From: Burkholderiales bacterium
GTDB lineage: Bacteria; Pseudomonadota; Gammaproteobacteria; Burkholderiales; Nitrosomonadaceae
DNA length: 64,000 nt
Assembly (NCBI GenBank): GCA_024235795.1
Contig: JACKLR010000002.1
Span: forward strand, 806,001-870,000
Reading direction: 5' to 3'
A program made the translations under genes and the position numbers. Shown in pieces: positions 61,161 through 64,000 of this stretch; positions within the stretch are counted from its first letter, which is position 1; the number at the start of each line of letters is the position of its first letter. The notes beneath the pieces are model-generated. The model was not told where the DNA came from. It did not search any database and saw only the letters and a program-made list of their open reading frames with translations.

Positions 61161-61739
61161 ATGATGATTAACCTTGCCGTACAATTACTGGCAACACAAT
61201 TAAATCAGCATTTGCGCCGAGTCTACGACTTGAGTGAGGATATGGTGGTTGTTTCCAATTTGCTGGATATGGACGGCAGCATATCGCCCAATATCAATAA
61301 CAAGCTGGTTATTTATCTGACCAATATTGAAAAGGATTCGGTATCACGCAGATCGCCTGGCGCGCTGGAATTTGGTGAACGGGCTGTGCAAAGCAGTGCA
61401 GGGCTTCATTTCAATCTTTATGTGATGCTAACCGCTAATTTCAGCGGTACCAACTATGCGGAAGCGCTGAAATTTTTATCCAGCACGATCAGTTTTTTTC
61501 AGCGTAATCCTCTGTTTACTCATCAGAACACGCCAGATATGGACAGGCGAATTGAAAAACTCATTCTCGATATAGAAAATCTTTCCATACAGGATTTAAG
61601 TAACCTGTGGAGTGCCCTGGGTGGTAAATACATGCCTTCAATTCTTTACCGTATCCGTATGGTCACGTTTGATGCTGAAGAGATTTCCGGGCGACAACCC
61701 GTTGTCACGATGCCTAAGCCTTTTGTGGGTAGTGATTGA
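61161..61739 (+). CDS. DUF4255 protein, eCIS tube/sheath terminator-type (Pvc16/Afp16-like)
   Basis: A 192-residue cytosolic protein. The DUF4255 pattern is clear: an N-terminal helix, VVVSNLLDMDGSISPNINNKLVIYLTNIEKD, then LHFNLYVMLTANFSGTNYAEALKFLSSTISFFQRNPLFTHQN and a late GGKYMPSILYRIRMVTFDA. DUF4255 proteins are found with extracellular contractile injection systems, where Afp16/Pvc16 relatives cap or terminate the tube and sheath. Here it opens the locus, two genes before the sheath. Two adjacent ATGs make the exact start uncertain. Assignment is strong because of the sheath gene. Confidence 0.85.
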   Translation: MMINLAVQLLATQLNQHLRRVYDLSEDMVVVSNLLDMDGSISPNINNKLVIYLTNIEKDSVSRRSPGALEFGERAVQSSAGLHFNLYVMLTANFSGTNYAEALKFLSSTISFFQRNPLFTHQNTPDMDRRIEKLILDIENLSIQDLSNLWSALGGKYMPSILYRIRMVTFDAEEISGRQPVVTMPKPFVGSD

Positions 61740-61844
61740 CAGTCAATAAGGTTTACATTTACAGTGTGCAGTAGAGTAGTGAAATAAGTTGAATAGATGA
61801 ACCAATCTAAAATGGAGTGTTAATCAAGCTGATGAGTCAATCCA

Positions 61845-62723
61845 ATGAGTTCATACCAGTTACTGTTTAGTGTTACTGTTGAGCATATGTATTTCACCGA
61901 TCGCGTCTGCAAATCGCTTGAGTTTATACCAACGCGAGCAACGGCGCATTTATTCAAACGCTCGGGTTTGCTATCAAAGTTGTCGGATAATCGACTGTCA
62001 GTTTTTTTTGAAGACGACAAACTGGACATTCTTCATTTATACGCGCAAGAAGATTTCGCATTTTCATTCAGAGTTTTTTCAAAAGACTCCAATTTTTCGC
62101 TATACACACTGCCTGCTCCTGAGATAAAACCGTCCAATGACACGCCCAATGCAATTTTGTATTTTGATAATCGGCAATTAAACACTGATGCGGATGGTCG
62201 ACAGCTGTTGCATGACGGTGAATTTGTTTCCGAGACTGATTATGTTACGTTCAACTCGAACACGCTGAGCGACTGTCTTGAACCTAGAGATTATCACGTG
62301 CGGCCAAGCTTTATTGTCCATATTGCAATTCATAAAGATTCACAATTACTGTCCCTGGATCAAGGCAATAGACAGTTGCGCCAGTTTTTTATTTCATTTG
62401 CAAGTAGTGAAACGCTGTGGAAATATTACTTTGTCGGTGATTTGTCCCGCCGCAGCCTCTATATTGCCGATTTGGACAACACGATTCAGTTTCAAGAAAT
62501 AGGCAATACGATTTTGCCCGGGAATCGTAGCGCCAAGATACTGCAATCGACGAATACAATCCGGATGCTCGAGAGACCAAAGCAGCGCCTGCAATTAAAG
62601 GAATCATTAGATCTCAGAGACAAGGTTCTCATTAACCGGTTACCCAACGCATCCATTAATCAGATGTACAGTGAAAAGATTGATGGCAAAATGGAGGCTG
62701 TCTCCGAGATTTTTGTGCATTGA
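61845..62723 (+). CDS. Unknown eCIS-associated protein
   Basis: A 292-residue cytosolic protein between the DUF4255 and sheath genes, without recognised domain. An N-terminal beta-rich part (SSYQLLFSVTVEHMYFTD...) is followed by mixed segments and a charged C-terminus (RLQLKESLDLRDKVL). No signal peptide or membrane segment. Proteins of similar size and start are common next to eCIS structural genes, but I cannot name the family. The ribosome-binding site is weak. It probably acts in assembly or baseplate formation; that is inferred from position only. Confidence 0.65.
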   Translation: MSSYQLLFSVTVEHMYFTDRVCKSLEFIPTRATAHLFKRSGLLSKLSDNRLSVFFEDDKLDILHLYAQEDFAFSFRVFSKDSNFSLYTLPAPEIKPSNDTPNAILYFDNRQLNTDADGRQLLHDGEFVSETDYVTFNSNTLSDCLEPRDYHVRPSFIVHIAIHKDSQLLSLDQGNRQLRQFFISFASSETLWKYYFVGDLSRRSLYIADLDNTIQFQEIGNTILPGNRSAKILQSTNTIRMLERPKQRLQLKESLDLRDKVLINRLPNASINQMYSEKIDGKMEAVSEIFVH

Positions 62724-62855
62724 ATATCTGTACTGAATACGAAATGATTTAAAGATGAATTTCTGGTCACGCGATTTTGATGACTGAAAATAAGAAGTAT
62801 AGTAAAACGTAAGAAATTGACAACCGCGCATTAATCCAACCAAAAGGAGCAAATT

Positions 62856-64000
62856 ATGGGGCAGTACAAAACACCGGGTGTTTACATTGTTGAAAAAAAT
62901 GCGTTTCCAAATTCTGTGGTTGAAGTCGCGACCGCAGTTCCTGCGTTTATCGGATATACCGAGCGCGCTGACAACAAAGGGAAGCCTTTGCTGAATAAAG
63001 CATGGCGAATTTCCTCGATGTCTGAGTTTATCAGTTATTTTGGGGGAGCACCCAGATCGCAGTTTGAAATCAAGAATGAAAAACCTAAGAATGATGCATC
63101 CGCGGAAGCTGATTTTTCCGCCAATGGTACGGAATATTTCCTGGAGCATAAAGACCAGCGGTACTTCCTCTATCACAGCATGTTGCTTTTTTTTCAGAAT
63201 GGAGGTGGCGCCTGTTATGTGATTTCGGTCGGCAAATATGATGAAGGCGCTATCGACAAGTCAAAACTCGATTCAGGAATTAAGGTGTTGCTCAAAGAGC
63301 AGGAACCCACCATGGTGGTTATTCCCGATGCCATGTCGATAAAAAAGGATTCGGATTGTATCGCCTTGCAGCAATCGATGCTGAAACATTGCGGATATGT
63401 CATGAAGAATCGTTTTGCAATACTTGATATCTATGGCGGTTATAAAGATCAGCAAGATCCGAGCGGCAACTGCATCGAAAATTTCCGCAATAGCCTGGGC
63501 ATCAACTTTCTGGATTTCGCTGCGGCCTATTATCCGTGGCTCAATACGTCGATAGTTCAGGCAAACGAGCTGAGTTTTGAAAATATTGCCAATCTGGATG
63601 AACTGACGCGCCTGCTGGACGAAGAAGTGGATAACAGCCAATTGCCCGATGCAAAGAAAGATGAAATCAAAGCACAAACGGCAAAATTAGCGGCAGGTTC
63701 CGATCCGGAATTGCATAAAATTCTGAATGTCGCAAGCCCGTTATACGGTGCAATTCTGCAGGCCGTCAGAAGTCGTCTGAATTTGTTGCCGCCGAGTGCC
63801 GCAATGGCTGGTATTTATTCAATGGTTGATAATACCCGCGGGGTATGGAAGGCGCCCGCCAATGTTAGTCTGAATGGTGTCGTTTCACCGTCTGTTGAAA
63901 TTACACATGATGAACAGGAAGACCTGAATGTCACCACTGCAGGCAAATCGATTAATGCCATCCGGTCATTTATCGGCGAGGGAACGCTGGTCTGGGGCGC
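62856..64000 (+). CDS. Contractile sheath protein of an eCIS (partial, cut by window end)
   Basis: An open frame of 381 codons runs off the right edge without a stop. The N-terminus GQYKTPGVYIVEKN is the standard start of tail-sheath proteins, followed by VATAVPAFIGYTERA, a typical strand-loop. Later blocks, NRFAILDIYGG, AAYYPWLNTS, LPPSAAMAGIYSMVDNTRGVWKAPAN and the terminal SFIGEGTLVWG, match the conserved core of phage and eCIS sheath proteins. AAAGGAG lies 6 bases before ATG 62856. The sheath contracts to drive the inner tube through a target membrane. With the DUF4255 gene upstream it indicates an eCIS and not a prophage; no head, integrase or lysis genes are seen in the window. Confidence 0.92.
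   Translation, partial: MGQYKTPGVYIVEKNAFPNSVVEVATAVPAFIGYTERADNKGKPLLNKAWRISSMSEFISYFGGAPRSQFEIKNEKPKNDASAEADFSANGTEYFLEHKDQRYFLYHSMLLFFQNGGGACYVISVGKYDEGAIDKSKLDSGIKVLLKEQEPTMVVIPDAMSIKKDSDCIALQQSMLKHCGYVMKNRFAILDIYGGYKDQQDPSGNCIENFRNSLGINFLDFAAAYYPWLNTSIVQANELSFENIANLDELTRLLDEEVDNSQLPDAKKDEIKAQTAKLAAGSDPELHKILNVASPLYGAILQAVRSRLNLLPPSAAMAGIYSMVDNTRGVWKAPANVSLNGVVSPSVEITHDEQEDLNVTTAGKSINAIRSFIGEGTLVWG

Noticed and set aside
62856..64000. Prophage tail gene cluster
   Set aside because: The sheath is preceded by a DUF4255 gene and a housekeeping dacB, with no integrase, capsid, terminase or lysis gene in view; eCIS fits better, though sequence to the right is needed.
1..64000. tRNA, rRNA or CRISPR features
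   Set aside because: Reading both strands gave no cloverleaf-like sequence with T-loop, no rRNA-like segment and no regularly spaced direct repeats; a dedicated tRNA scan was not possible.

Overview
The window looks like chromosomal DNA of a betaproteobacterium, most probably a member of the Nitrosomonadaceae (ammonia oxidisers). This is an inference. It rests on the rsxB-nth-DUF1841 order at the left edge, a norCBQD nitric oxide reductase operon, a copper oxidase/cupredoxin pair, an inorganic-carbon uptake cluster of the DAB type typical of autotrophs, and moderate GC. No amo, hao, rRNA or tRNA gene lies in the window, so the family assignment cannot be proven from it.

Layout. 1-7.8 kb holds housekeeping and signalling genes: rsxB end, nth, DUF1841, a metallophosphoesterase, a GNAT enzyme, a DUF393 protein, a YdcH-like protein, a hemerythrin-GGDEF cyclase and an M32 carboxypeptidase. 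7.9-20.9 kb reads as an inorganic-carbon acquisition island: a STAS-less SulP transporter with a UspA protein, then a six-gene run of three NuoM-like subunits, DabA (DUF2309), a NuoL/DabB-like subunit and a stand-alone protein with a beta-carbonic-anhydrase-type zinc site. 20.9-30.1 kb is mixed: proline iminopeptidase, patatin, TerC, UspA, a class II cyclic-nucleotide phosphodiesterase next to a GAF-PilB/GspE ATPase, DUF2141, an alpha/beta hydrolase and an orphan receiver protein. 30.3-38.0 kb (minus strand) is a nitrogen-oxide/copper block: norCBQD with a perfect palindrome upstream, then a multicopper oxidase and a His-rich membrane cupredoxin. 38.4-47.5 kb holds an RND pump pair, a fused aroK-aroB gene, dgt, small secreted proteins, an acylphosphatase and a 141-bp MITE with a TTAA duplication.

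47.6-56.7 kb (minus strand) is the accessory part: a secreted lipase-like hydrolase, then two nearly duplicate secreted subtilases interleaved with four secreted proteins made of one or two copies of a roughly 180-residue domain that I do not recognise (called the GGYP domain here). One of these genes is frameshifted, and two copies of a paired-palindrome repeat sit between cassettes. This is the best candidate for an undescribed system. 57-61.1 kb returns to housekeeping: sucCD, a lipoprotein and a PBP4-type D,D-peptidase.

61.2-64.0 kb opens an extracellular contractile injection system (eCIS) locus: a DUF4255 protein, an unknown protein, and a contractile sheath gene cut by the window edge. 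The rest of that system, including its effectors, should lie just to the right.
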